Source: JAZTZP01 sp045637525 (GTDB lineage: Bacteria; Bacillota; Clostridia; UBA1381). Taken from it: DNA of 32,706 nucleotides. Location of the stretch: NCBI GenBank assembly GCA_045637525.1, contig JAZTZP010000156.1, positions 1 through 32,706 of the forward strand, in the 5' to 3' direction. The notes beneath the pieces were generated by a model. It did not search any database. It was not told where the DNA came from and saw only the letters and a program-made list of their open reading frames with translations. Position 1 is the stretch's first letter. Each line of letters opens with the position of its first letter. A program made the translations under genes and the position numbers. This document shows, in pieces, positions 22,758 through 31,471 of this stretch.

Positions 22758-25001
22758 ATGAGTAGTTTATGGAACACATTTGAAGATGACAGAGAAATGC
22801 TTGATAAGCAGTATGTCAAAGCATGGAATAATGTGGAATCATTTGAAAGGGTAGAAAATCTAAGAACCGGGATTATGGAGATTGCAGATAATTTGAAAGA
22901 AGAATCGCATCCCGTAGTTAAAGCAAAATGCTTTGATTACATATTGGAGAATGCACAGATTTACATTAATCCTGATGACTGGTTCGGGATTTCTTTAGAG
23001 GCTGTAAAAATGGATCCGATATTGGATATTGGTTGTCATTATGTCAAAATTTTAAATTCCCTGCACGATAAATGGAAAAACGAGCTTGGTGATGTGTTGT
23101 ACCCGGAGCAGAATGCGCATTTTTGCAAATATGCAACAAATTATTTGCTTAACGAATTTTATATTGATTACAATCATTCAACTCCTAACTGGGAAGATAT
23201 TTTTAAATACGGAATCAACGGTCTTTTGGAAAGGGTACAGAGCTATAAAACTGATTTGGGCGAAAAATCACCGTTGTCATCCGAGCAGCTTGCATATTTT
23301 GAAGGTATTGAAATGACATATAATGCAATTTTAAAGCTATTTAAAAGATATATAATTGCATTAGGTAAAAAAACAGAGCCTAAAATGAAATGTATGAAAA
23401 AAGCATTTGAAAATCTGATAAACAATCCTCCTCAAAACACTTATGAAGCGCTTTTGCTTGCATCGCAGTATTGGTTTTTGCAGGAGAATATAGACTGTGT
23501 AAGAGCAAGAACAATGGGCGGACTTGATCAGCTTTATTATCAGTTCTATAAAAACGATTTAGAAAACAGAACATTCACAAAGGAAAATATAAAAGAGCTA
23601 TTTGTATATTTTATGAATGTCTTTAATGCAATGCGTGTGGTGTATCAGCAGCCAATTTATGTCGGAGGCATGAACGAAAGCGGAGATTGTATCGTAAATG
23701 AGCTTTCATATATAGTATTGGATGCTTATAATGTTTTGTCTGCTCCGAATCCGAAACTTCAGGCAAAAATAGGTAAAAATACTCCTGATGAATTTTTAAA
23801 AGCCGTTCTCGAAACTATACGAAACGGAAATTCGAGTATTTCTATTATGAACGATGATAATGCAGCAATGTCCCTTATGAAGTTAGGAGTACCCAAAGAG
23901 GAAGCGCTTACGAATCTTATGTCAGGCTGCTGGGATTATGCCGTAAAAAATCATGAGGTTAAAACAATACCTGTCAGAGTTTCTTTGCCTAAAATTTTGG
24001 AATACACAATGACAAACGGCAGATGTCTCAGTACAAATGAAATTGTAGGCTGCGAAACGGGGAACAATTTTGAAACATTTGAGGATTTTTATTCTGCTTA
24101 TGAAAAGCAATGGCTGTATATCTGGAAAAGGGTTAAAAGTATTATTGAAAATTGGGAGTTGTACCTTGCTGATATCAGCCCGTCAAATATGTTTTCCGGA
24201 ACAATGACCGATTCGCTTGCGCAGGGTGTTGACGGATACGCACGGGGGATGAAGTATAATACAACGGTTTATACGGTCGCAGGACTTGGTACATTGGTTG
24301 ACGGTCTTTGTGCTATAAAAAAATATGTGTTTGACAAAAAAGAAGTTTCTCTTGAAGAATTTGTCGAAATTTTAAAAAATAACTTGAACGACAATGAGCG
24401 ACTCAGAAAAATCATTTTAAATGATAAAGATAAATACGGAAACGGCTCTGATATAGCAGATGAATTAATGGTTAGATTAACTGATTTCTTTGCCAAAAGT
24501 ATAAATGGTGTTCCAAACAGCAGAGGCGGGTACTGGAAGCTTGGCACCTTATCTATAGATAAGAATGTCCGTTACGGTTCAGTGACAAAGGCAACACCTG
24601 ACGGTAGAAAAGAAGGCGAACCATTTTCGAAAAACCTTTCTCCGGTAATCGGAATGGACCGTGGTGGAATAACGACATTATTAAACTCAATCGGCAAAAT
24701 AGATTTTTCACAATTCCCTCATGCAGGAATGCTTGATTTAATTCTGCATCCGACAGCAGTAAGCGGCGATGATGGTCTTGAAGCTTTTGCCGGTCTTGTA
24801 AAAGCGTATTTTGCAAAAGGCGGTCACTCTCTGCAGTTTAATATTTTTTCCGCTGAGACATTAAAGGAAGCACAGAAAAATCCCGATAAATACAGAACTC
24901 TTCAAATTAGAGTTTGTGGATGGAATGTGTATTTTGTTGATTTGGAAAAAGTATTACAGGATGCATTTATAAAACAATGTGAGCATTACGAAAGTATTTA
25001 A
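22758..25001 (+). CDS. glycyl radical enzyme of unknown substrate (pyruvate formate-lyase family)
   Basis: A 747-residue anaerobic radical enzyme. The C-terminal glycyl radical motif IRVCGWNVYF puts the radical on Gly721. The catalytic thiyl Cys391 lies in SGCWDYAV; the glutamate found two residues after Cys in many diol-dehydratase-like members is Asp393 here. KATPDGRKEGEPF (611-623) followed by NLSPVIGMDRGG (626-637) is the usual conserved block before the C-terminal domain. These features fit the decarboxylase/dehydratase branch more than formate-lyases, which have two adjacent Cys. The ATG at 22758 follows GAAAGGACGG. It is first in an operon that ends with its likely activase. The reaction (water elimination or C-C cleavage) cannot be fixed from sequence. 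Confidence 0.88.
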   Translation: MSSLWNTFEDDREMLDKQYVKAWNNVESFERVENLRTGIMEIADNLKEESHPVVKAKCFDYILENAQIYINPDDWFGISLEAVKMDPILDIGCHYVKILNSLHDKWKNELGDVLYPEQNAHFCKYATNYLLNEFYIDYNHSTPNWEDIFKYGINGLLERVQSYKTDLGEKSPLSSEQLAYFEGIEMTYNAILKLFKRYIIALGKKTEPKMKCMKKAFENLINNPPQNTYEALLLASQYWFLQENIDCVRARTMGGLDQLYYQFYKNDLENRTFTKENIKELFVYFMNVFNAMRVVYQQPIYVGGMNESGDCIVNELSYIVLDAYNVLSAPNPKLQAKIGKNTPDEFLKAVLETIRNGNSSISIMNDDNAAMSLMKLGVPKEEALTNLMSGCWDYAVKNHEVKTIPVRVSLPKILEYTMTNGRCLSTNEIVGCETGNNFETFEDFYSAYEKQWLYIWKRVKSIIENWELYLADISPSNMFSGTMTDSLAQGVDGYARGMKYNTTVYTVAGLGTLVDGLCAIKKYVFDKKEVSLEEFVEILKNNLNDNERLRKIILNDKDKYGNGSDIADELMVRLTDFFAKSINGVPNSRGGYWKLGTLSIDKNVRYGSVTKATPDGRKEGEPFSKNLSPVIGMDRGGITTLLNSIGKIDFSQFPHAGMLDLILHPTAVSGDDGLEAFAGLVKAYFAKGGHSLQFNIFSAETLKEAQKNPDKYRTLQIRVCGWNVYFVDLEKVLQDAFIKQCEHYESI

Positions 25002-25022
25002 TAGAATTGTGAGGTTTACAAA

Positions 25023-25661
25023 ATGAAAAAGATTGTTTTAATAGGAGATTCAATACGAAAAGGCTATGACAGCTACACGAAAATGGCATTCGAAGACGTG
25101 GCTAAGGTTTATTATCCAGAAGATAACTGCCGTTTTGCGGCATACACGCTAAGACATCTTTGCGATTGGAAAGATCAATTTGAATGCGGAGATGATGTTG
25201 ACTGCGTACATTGGAATGCAGGACTGTGGGACTGCCTTATTATGGCACTTGACGGTGAATATTTAACACCAATAGAGCTATATAAATACTATCTTGAGAG
25301 GGTTTGTAATGCTCTCAAAAAGCTGTTTCCCTGCGCCAAAGTGATTTTTGCCACTTCTACACCTGTTCAGGAAGAACTTTTTTGGAGAAATAAAAGGTAT
25401 AACAAAGATATTGAATTGTACAATGATGCAGCAGTTGAAATCGCAAAGAAACATGGATTTGAAATAAACGACCTTTATGCTCTTACAAAAGATGCACCGA
25501 AAGAATATCATTCTGATGTAACACATTATTACACAAAAGAGGGTACAAGACTTATTACAAATAAGGTGGTTGAATGTATAGAAAATTGTCTGAACATCAA
25601 AGCAAAAGAGCTTGATTATGACAAGCTGTTTGCTGATACTGACGATGTAGTAGGTATTTAA
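25023..25661 (+). CDS. SGNH/GDSL-type hydrolase
   Basis: A 212-residue cytosolic esterase-like protein. Block I is LIGDSIRKGY with nucleophile Ser10, HWNAGLWD holds Asn65 (the N of SGNH), and DVTHYYTKEG supplies Asp165 and His168 of the triad. Such enzymes remove acyl or acetyl groups from sugars and other small molecules. It starts 21 bases after the glycyl radical gene, with GTGAGGT before the ATG, and is clearly in the same transcript. Together with the second esterase at 27525 it suggests an acylated substrate. No signal peptide is present. Confidence 0.85.
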   Translation: MKKIVLIGDSIRKGYDSYTKMAFEDVAKVYYPEDNCRFAAYTLRHLCDWKDQFECGDDVDCVHWNAGLWDCLIMALDGEYLTPIELYKYYLERVCNALKKLFPCAKVIFATSTPVQEELFWRNKRYNKDIELYNDAAVEIAKKHGFEINDLYALTKDAPKEYHSDVTHYYTKEGTRLITNKVVECIENCLNIKAKELDYDKLFADTDDVVGI

Positions 25662-25681
25662 AACAAATTTTGGGTGATGTA

Positions 25682-26626
25682 ATGAAAATGATAAATACCG
25701 TTTTGGGAGAAATAAAACCCGATGAAATAGGCAATGTGTTAAGCCATGAACATATCATATGTTGCTCTCATGCAATGAAAATAGGTTTTGGAGATAAATG
25801 GTATAACACAGAAGAAGTAATTAACATAGCATCAAAACTATTAAAACAGGCAAAGGATGAATGTGGCATTGATACCATAATAGATGGTACACCTTTAAAT
25901 TTAGGGCGCGATATATCTCTGTTGCAAGAGGTATCACGAAAAAGTGGTGTAAATATTATAGCTTCAACCGGTCTTTATTATACCGAGGACTATTTTCTGA
26001 GGAGCAAATCGCCTGAATTACTTGCTGAATTCTTTATTGATGAATGTTTAAACGGAATTGGTGATACAGAAGTAAAGCCTGAATTCTTAAAATGTGCTAC
26101 AAATGACAGCGGTGTTACGGCATTAAATGAAAAGAGTCTGGCGACTATGGCAATAGTTCAGAAAAATACAGGGTTACCATTATATGCGCACAATTACCAC
26201 CAAGGCAAAACGCCATACGACCAAATTAAAGTTCTTGAAAAAAACGGCGCCGATCTTGAAAAACTTATTGTAGGACACAGCAGCGATAGTTGTGATATTG
26301 ATTATCTTGAAGATTTCCTGGAACTGGGTTGTTATTTGGGATTTGACAGAATTTGGAACGATTGTGAGGGTCAGGCAAAAACCTTGTGTTCTCTCATATC
26401 CCGTGGTTGGGAAGATAAACTTCTCTTGTCACATGACTACTCTGTATTTATAGATTCTCAGGATTATAGCTGGGCGTCATATAAAGAAACTATTTTTAGT
26501 TCCAATCGGAATTATACAACTGTAAGTAAAGTTTTACTCCCTATGTTAAGAAATATGGGAGTTTCCGAGAAACAGATAAACAAAATGATGCGTGATAATC
26601 CGCTACAGTTGATGATAAAACTGTGA
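25682..26626 (+). CDS. phosphotriesterase-like metal-dependent hydrolase, likely lactonase
   Basis: A 314-residue amidohydrolase-superfamily enzyme. The binuclear metal site is complete: His22 and His24 in SHEH, Lys137 (carboxylated bridging lysine) in PEFLKCATNDSGV, His170, His199 in VGHSSD and Asp252 in SHDYS. This set matches the phosphotriesterase family, many of whose natural members hydrolyse lactones. The ATG at 25682 is preferred to a TTG at 25670. The stop overlaps a GTG of the next frame, and the SMP-30 gene follows. In this operon a sugar-lactone or ester substrate is a reasonable guess. Confidence 0.83.
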   Translation: MKMINTVLGEIKPDEIGNVLSHEHIICCSHAMKIGFGDKWYNTEEVINIASKLLKQAKDECGIDTIIDGTPLNLGRDISLLQEVSRKSGVNIIASTGLYYTEDYFLRSKSPELLAEFFIDECLNGIGDTEVKPEFLKCATNDSGVTALNEKSLATMAIVQKNTGLPLYAHNYHQGKTPYDQIKVLEKNGADLEKLIVGHSSDSCDIDYLEDFLELGCYLGFDRIWNDCEGQAKTLCSLISRGWEDKLLLSHDYSVFIDSQDYSWASYKETIFSSNRNYTTVSKVLLPMLRNMGVSEKQINKMMRDNPLQLMIKL

Positions 26627-26658
26627 TTAGAAAATTACAGAAAGGAAATAAAAAAACA

Positions 26659-27510
26659 ATGGAGATTATTAGCAAGCATCGCTGTATAATAGGCGAAGGC
26701 CCTATTTGGAATGAATTTAACAATAAATTATACCACGTAAATGGGTTCGGCGCTAACGAAATTTGCTGTATTGACTTAAAAACCAAGAAAATCGTTGTTC
26801 GTAAACTGGATTTTGGTGTTTCGGCAATGGCTTTTACAAAGAATGGCGAAATGATTATTTCTTGTAAAGACGGAGCATTTATTTTGAACGATGACGACAC
26901 GTATGCACCGTTGTATGACAGGTCGAAGTATGAAATCAAATACGGCAACGATGCCAAAGTGGGGCCTGACGGCAGATTTTACATTGGTACGCAAAGTGCA
27001 AAAAGAAAAGGAGTAGGCGATGAGATAGACGGCAAACTCTACAGTATCGATAAAAACGGTATAGTTAAAGTTTTACTTGATGGACTTATTCTTTCAAACG
27101 GTTTTGATTGGTCTATGGATGAAAAAAGACTCTACCATACCGACAGTGATACGGGCATAATTAAAGAATATGATTTCGATAAAGAAAAAGGAACTATTTG
27201 CTTCACAGGCAGACAAGTGAGTGTTCCGGGAGTTGATGGTTTTACAATAGACAATAATGATTTTCTTTATGTTGCTTGTTGGGGACAGGGTCATATAGCA
27301 GTTGTTGATACTAACGAAATGCAAGTGAAGGAATACATAGAAGTGCCTGCAAAAATACCTGCAAGTTGCGGATTTGCCGGAGAAAACATGGAAAGTTTAG
27401 TGGTAGTTACTGCAACACTCGGCGTAGATGTTGAAAAGGATGAAAACGCAGGATTTACGTTTATGAAAAAAATGAATGTAAGAGGAAGAAAACCCTACTT
27501 GTTTGGGTAA
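26659..27510 (+). CDS. SMP-30/gluconolactonase family lactonase
   Basis: A 283-residue six-bladed beta-propeller hydrolase. The metal ligands of the family are visible: Glu13 in CIIGEGPIWNE, Asn147 in LSNGFDWS and Asp193 in PGVDGFTID; Asn97 in YGNDAKVGPDGR is a further active-site residue. The C-terminus has CGFAGENMESLVVVTA, as in lactonase members. Such enzymes open aldono-lactones to sugar acids. The ATG at 26659 gives the usual N-terminus; a GTG at 26623 overlapping the previous stop has no good ribosome site. It sits between the phosphotriesterase-like gene and the SASA esterase. Confidence 0.87.
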   Translation: MEIISKHRCIIGEGPIWNEFNNKLYHVNGFGANEICCIDLKTKKIVVRKLDFGVSAMAFTKNGEMIISCKDGAFILNDDDTYAPLYDRSKYEIKYGNDAKVGPDGRFYIGTQSAKRKGVGDEIDGKLYSIDKNGIVKVLLDGLILSNGFDWSMDEKRLYHTDSDTGIIKEYDFDKEKGTICFTGRQVSVPGVDGFTIDNNDFLYVACWGQGHIAVVDTNEMQVKEYIEVPAKIPASCGFAGENMESLVVVTATLGVDVEKDENAGFTFMKKMNVRGRKPYLFG

Positions 27511-27524
27511 CGGAGGAAAAGTAA

Positions 27525-28238
27525 ATGAAATCATTTTTATTAATAGGTCAGTCAAATATGGCAGGAAGAAGGGAATTCGGAGAAGTTCCGGAAATCATAA
27601 ATTCAAAATGTTTTATGTTGCGAAACGGAAAATGGGTGCCTATGAGTGAGCCCATTAATCCTGACAGAAGTATTTTTAATTATTTTCATAGTGGAAGAGG
27701 GCTTAGTGCCTCATTTGCTGATGAATATGCAAAGTATTTTAATGAAGAAATCGGACTGATTCCTTGTGCAGACGGCGGAACAAAACTTTCCCAATGGATG
27801 CCAGGTGAAATTCTGTATGACAATGCTGTAAATAATGCAAAATTGGCGCAGCGTACATCAGAGATAGTTGGCATCTTATGGCATCAGGGTGAAAATGATA
27901 GCCACTTTGAAGAAGATGCAAAGACATATCAACAAAGATTTACAGAAATGATTACACGGCTTAGAAAAGATTTGGGTAATGAAAAGATTCCGGTTATAGT
28001 AGGCGAGCTTGGAAGATTTGCGGCATCCTATCAAAATGGCAAGCTTAAATATATGGATATCGTTAACGAAGCGCTCAGGACTATGCCTTCTGTAATCGAA
28101 AACTGTGGCTTTGCAAGTTCAGAGGACTTGACTGACAGAGGAGATAGCATACATTTTAATTCTGTTTCCTACAGAATTTTTGGAAAAAGGTATTTTAGTG
28201 AATATTTAAATGTAGTAGGTGAAGAAAATGAAAAGTAA
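27525..28238 (+). CDS. sialate O-acetylesterase-like (SASA) carbohydrate esterase
   Basis: A 237-residue SGNH-fold esterase. LLIGQSNMAGR with Ser10 is the nucleophile block, GILWHQGENDS is the family's block with the oxyanion region, and DRGDSIHFNS near the C-terminus gives the Asp-x-x-His pair. These are the marks of the sialic-acid acetylesterase/acetylxylan-esterase group (PF03629 type). There is no signal peptide, so it acts on an imported compound. CGGAGGA precedes the ATG, and the end overlaps the permease gene by 11 bases. It is the second esterase of the operon. Confidence 0.85.
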   Translation: MKSFLLIGQSNMAGRREFGEVPEIINSKCFMLRNGKWVPMSEPINPDRSIFNYFHSGRGLSASFADEYAKYFNEEIGLIPCADGGTKLSQWMPGEILYDNAVNNAKLAQRTSEIVGILWHQGENDSHFEEDAKTYQQRFTEMITRLRKDLGNEKIPVIVGELGRFAASYQNGKLKYMDIVNEALRTMPSVIENCGFASSEDLTDRGDSIHFNSVSYRIFGKRYFSEYLNVVGEENEK

Positions 28239-29154
28239 TATTTTTTCAAACAAAGTAACGACAGTTTTGTTGGCTGTTTTTGTTTCAATTCTTTGGGGAA
28301 CTTTGTTTCCTATGATAAAAATAGGATACAAAGTTTTTGAAATTGACAATACAGAGGTTGCTTCAATTCTACTTTTTGCGGGAGTCAGATTTTTAATAAG
28401 TGGGTTAATACTTGTTGCTGCAGATAGCAAAAGAAATAGAAAATTTGAATTGCCAAACATTGATAAATTTAAATCCGTTTGCATTGTAAGCTTGCTTACG
28501 GTTGTGATTCACTACGCTCTTACATATACAGGACTGTCGCTGGCAGATAGTTCAAAATCTTCTGTGTTAAAGCAGATAGCATTTTTGATTGTACCGTGTA
28601 TTGCATTCTTGTTCAGAAAAGATGATAAATTTTCATTTTATAAAGTTTTTGCGGCAATACTTGGTTTTTCATCTGTTATTATAATAAATCTGAAAGGCAT
28701 GAATCTTGTTTTTGGTATTGGTGAAATTTTGATTATATTAGCTTCGTTCAGTTCTATGTTTGGACAAATGGCGTCCAAAAATATATACGATAAATATAAG
28801 CCAACGTATATTGTTGCATATTCACAACTTTTAGGCGGTGTTATTCTGGTTATATCAGGATTAATATTCGGCGGAAGCATAGGTAAGATTTCTTTGCAGA
28901 GTATTGCTGTTTTAGGATATATATGTTTTGCATCAATAACAGCAAACCTTTTATGGAACACATTGATTAAATATAACGATATGTCAAAGCTTGCAGTTTT
29001 AAAAAGTATGGATCCGTTATTTGCTTCGCTGTTTTCGGCGATACTACTGGGAGAAAACATATTAAAGCCAACCTACCTCATAGCAACTGCGTTAATTATA
29101 CTGGCCATTGCTGTCAGCAATTATAAGCCGAAACGTAGTGTTGTCAGAAGATAA
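28228..29154 (+). CDS. EamA (DMT superfamily) membrane transporter
   Basis: A 308-residue integral membrane protein with about ten hydrophobic helices. The first (VTTVLLAVFVSILWGTLFPM) and the sixth region (GEILIILASFSSMFGQMASK) begin the two EamA halves, and the last ends VSNYKPKR. EamA proteins move small organic molecules such as amino acids, sugars or metabolites, often outward. The ATG at 28228 has AGGTGA before it and overlaps the SASA gene by 11 bases. It is the only transporter seen in the operon, so it could import the substrate or export a dead-end product. Confidence 0.85.
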   Translation: MKSNIFSNKVTTVLLAVFVSILWGTLFPMIKIGYKVFEIDNTEVASILLFAGVRFLISGLILVAADSKRNRKFELPNIDKFKSVCIVSLLTVVIHYALTYTGLSLADSSKSSVLKQIAFLIVPCIAFLFRKDDKFSFYKVFAAILGFSSVIIINLKGMNLVFGIGEILIILASFSSMFGQMASKNIYDKYKPTYIVAYSQLLGGVILVISGLIFGGSIGKISLQSIAVLGYICFASITANLLWNTLIKYNDMSKLAVLKSMDPLFASLFSAILLGENILKPTYLIATALIILAIAVSNYKPKRSVVRR

Positions 29155-29174
29155 TAAGAAGGGATTTCAATATT

Positions 29175-30062
29175 ATGAAAGCAAAAATATTTGAGATAAA
29201 ACGTTTTGCCGTACACGATGGCGATGGAATAAGAACAACTGTTTTTTTCAAAGGCTGTCCTTTAAAATGCGTGTGGTGCCATAATCCCGAAAGTATTGGT
29301 TTTAAACCGCAGATAGCATTTTATGAAAATAAGTGTATCGGTTGCGGTGATTGCGTTTCTGTGTGTCCGTCATGTGCACACAAAATCACACAAGAAGGAC
29401 ATGTTTTTGAAAGAGATTTATGTGTTGCTTGCGGAAAATGTGCCGACGTGTGTTTGGGAAATGCTTTAACTTTCTATGGAAAAGAGATGACAGTTGACGA
29501 GTTGTTGCCGATACTGCTTGAAGATAAGGAGTTTTATGAAAATTCAGGCGGCGGAGTAACGCTTTCGGGCGGAGAATGTCTAATACAGGCAGACTTTTGT
29601 GCAGAGCTTTTGAAAGTATTGAAAGAGAGCGACATACATACAGCAGTTGACACCTGCGGCTTTGTTTCAAAAGAGGCGCTCGACAAGGTTATACCCTACA
29701 CCGATATTTTCCTTTACGATTTTAAGGCATTTGACGAAGATGTGCATATAAAATGCACAAGTGTGTCCAATAAGCTTATACTCGACAATTTAAAATATCT
29801 TGATAATTGCGGAAAAAAGGCAGAAATCCGTATTCCCTATGTTCCAAAGTATAATGATGATCAAATGGAAAAGATGGGAGAATTCCTCTCAAAGTTAAAT
29901 AATGTTGTTAAAGTAAGGGTTTTACCATATCATAACTACGCAGGATCAAAGTACAAATCTCTTAATATAAAGAATACTCTTCCTGAAATTTTGCCGACTG
30001 ATGAGGAAATAAAATCGGCTAAGAAAACAATCAAAGCATACGGACTTAGTGTATGCGATTAA
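29175..30062 (+). CDS. glycyl radical enzyme activase (radical SAM)
   Basis: A 295-residue radical S-adenosylmethionine protein. The radical SAM cluster motif GCPLKCVWC gives Cys28, Cys32 and Cys35. An inserted ferredoxin domain carries two more 4Fe-4S sets: Cys54, 57, 60, 64 and Cys83, 86, 89, 93. GGGVTLSGGE is the SAM-binding GGE motif. This is the standard layout of the long activases that install the glycyl radical, so it very likely activates the enzyme at 22758-25001, 4.2 kb upstream in the same operon. Both proteins need strict anoxia. Confidence 0.92.
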   Translation: MKAKIFEIKRFAVHDGDGIRTTVFFKGCPLKCVWCHNPESIGFKPQIAFYENKCIGCGDCVSVCPSCAHKITQEGHVFERDLCVACGKCADVCLGNALTFYGKEMTVDELLPILLEDKEFYENSGGGVTLSGGECLIQADFCAELLKVLKESDIHTAVDTCGFVSKEALDKVIPYTDIFLYDFKAFDEDVHIKCTSVSNKLILDNLKYLDNCGKKAEIRIPYVPKYNDDQMEKMGEFLSKLNNVVKVRVLPYHNYAGSKYKSLNIKNTLPEILPTDEEIKSAKKTIKAYGLSVCD

Positions 30063-30075
30063 GAATTTCAAAATA

Positions 30076-30106
30076 ATCAGGGAAGTTCGCCATGAACTCC
30101 CCTGAT
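30076..30106 (+). terminator. hairpin after the glycyl radical operon
   Basis: ATCAGGGAAGTTC (30076-30088) and GAACTCCCCTGAT (30094-30106) pair over 13 positions with one mismatch and a five-base loop. Only a short TTTT follows, 10 bases later, so termination is plausible but not certain. Confidence 0.6.
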
Positions 30107-30122
30107 CAAGCGGTGTTTTGTG

Positions 30123-30256
30123 GGGACATCAGACTGTCGAAAAACTCAAAATTCATGCATAATCAAATTAAACAAATCGCATTAAACTGATGTTTGTCAG
30201 AAGCAAAATTTCCGAAAACAGCAATTATTCGACAGTCTAACGTTCCGAAATGGCTC
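30123..30256. repeat. palindromic repeat family, copy 3
   Basis: GGGACATCAGACTGTCGAA (30123-30141) and TTCGACAGTCTAACGTTCC (30228-30246) are terminal inverted repeats matching at 16 of 19 positions. They bound 124 bp, the same length as copy 2. The conserved flank GAAATGGCTCA follows. It lies between the activase gene and the minus-strand immunity-like gene at 30261. Confidence 0.75.
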
Positions 30257-30260
30257 AAAT

Positions 30261-30800
30261 TTACCAGCTATCTGCAACCATATTATACAAATCATCTAAA
30301 ATTCTGCACTCAATATCTTCCATAACACATCTTCGAATACTATTATATAAAAATATTGTATAGCCATCATCTTCACCATATTCATTTACTTGAAGAATAT
30401 ACACTTTATTATTTTCTATTTTCTTAACATATCCAAAGATTGCATTATCAGAATCGAATACGCTTACCGCTACAACGCTATTTCTATTAATTGCGGAATT
30501 TAATAAATCAAGTAATAAATCTTTTTCTGTCCTTATGCTGAAAATTTCTTCATACTTGAATTTACATATAGATTTAATTTTTTTTATATATTTGCTATCG
30601 ACTTCAATTCTGTAAATATCATCTGTATTTATAACAGAATACCCATCAAACTCTCCGTTTAAACCTACATTTAAAACTAGTATTTTACCATTAAGTATTG
30701 AAATAACATATCCTATCATGAACTTTTCATAATTGTCAGCATCTGTATAAAGAGCAATAATTTTTTTCTGTTCCTTTATTTCATGTAATATATTACACAT
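30261..30800 (-). CDS. probable immunity protein of the orphan Rhs toxin, internally duplicated
   Basis: A 179-residue acidic protein that follows the orphan Rhs fragment by 14 bases, with GGAGG before its ATG. It is made of two related halves: about 8-79 and 100-172. Each has a strand pattern ending in GYV...I...K...L.V...GE.DGY, then an Ile-Arg pair and an acidic tail (FMIGYVISILNGKILVLNVG against IFGYVKKIENNKVYILQVNE). The fold could be a small beta-barrel. No known immunity family was recognised; the role is inferred from its place directly downstream of a toxin tip. Confidence 0.65.
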   Translation of the reverse strand: MCNILHEIKEQKKIIALYTDADNYEKFMIGYVISILNGKILVLNVGLNGEFDGYSVINTDDIYRIEVDSKYIKKIKSICKFKYEEIFSIRTEKDLLLDLLNSAINRNSVVAVSVFDSDNAIFGYVKKIENNKVYILQVNEYGEDDGYTIFLYNSIRRCVMEDIECRILDDLYNMVADSW

Positions 30801-30814
30801 ATTTATTTGCCTCC

Positions 30815-31471
30815 TTATGGATTTCTTTTATTCGAACGGCTTTTCCAACCGGGTTTACTCTCCGCCTTGCTTGGTGCACCGGCTCGTTTTTTTGTATGCT
30901 TATCCCAATTTTTTTTACTTGCATTTTTTGTATGTTCTTTAAATAAATTGACTGTTCCCACTACTGCAACAGCTGCTAATCCGGCGGCAGTTGCAACAAT
31001 TGCCGTAACAACTTCTTCACCAGTATAATCAACAAACATAACCGGATTCTGATTACCGTAGACATACCAGTTATATCCGTCCTCTGCCGGGTCTTGTTGG
31101 GTGAATCTGCCGGTTGTTGGGTCGTAGTATCTTGCTCTTAAGTAGTATAAACCTGTTGTTTCATCGTATGTTTGTCCAAAGTATGTGAATGGGTTTTGTA
31201 TTGTTTCTTCCTTTTTGAGGAAATTGCCCCATACGTCGTAGTCGTAGGTGTTCTTTATGTTTCCGCTTGTGTCGGTTATCTGAACTACATCGCCGTGTCC
31301 GTTGTAGAGATAGTAGTATGTTTTCTCTGAAAGTAAATCTAATTGAGCAAGTACTCTGTCCGGACCCCATATGTATTGCTTTGTGGGATATAGCGAAATC
31401 AGCGTACTTTCGGCTGATAGCCTTTGTGGGGACGATAGCCTTTGTGGGGACGTGCCTGTTTTATCACGCAT
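30815..31471 (-). pseudogene. orphan Rhs core fragment with its own toxin tip
   Basis: A 218-residue frame that begins abruptly inside the Rhs repeat region. From IWGPDRVLAQL through YLYNGHGDVVQITD to GLYYLRARYYDPTTGRFTQQ DP it is the Rhs-associated core that normally closes the Rhs shell. It ends in MFVDYTGEE in place of the common DPxG. The remaining 65 residues are a tip with a hydrophobic stretch (VVTAIVATAAGLAAVAVVG) and a basic tail (NWDKHTKKRAGAPSKAESKP). The N-terminal 30 residues are encoded by a tandem repeat and hairpin, not by Rhs sequence. With no N-terminal shell it cannot be delivered by itself. It may be a displaced module that can recombine into the upstream full gene. Confidence 0.75.
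31022..31319 (-). repeat. Rhs core repeat, orphan copy
   Basis: These 298 bases align without gaps to 32409-32706 with 8 differences (about 97% identity). It codes for the end of the Rhs core. The identity stops exactly at the toxin tip boundary. Confidence 0.9.
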
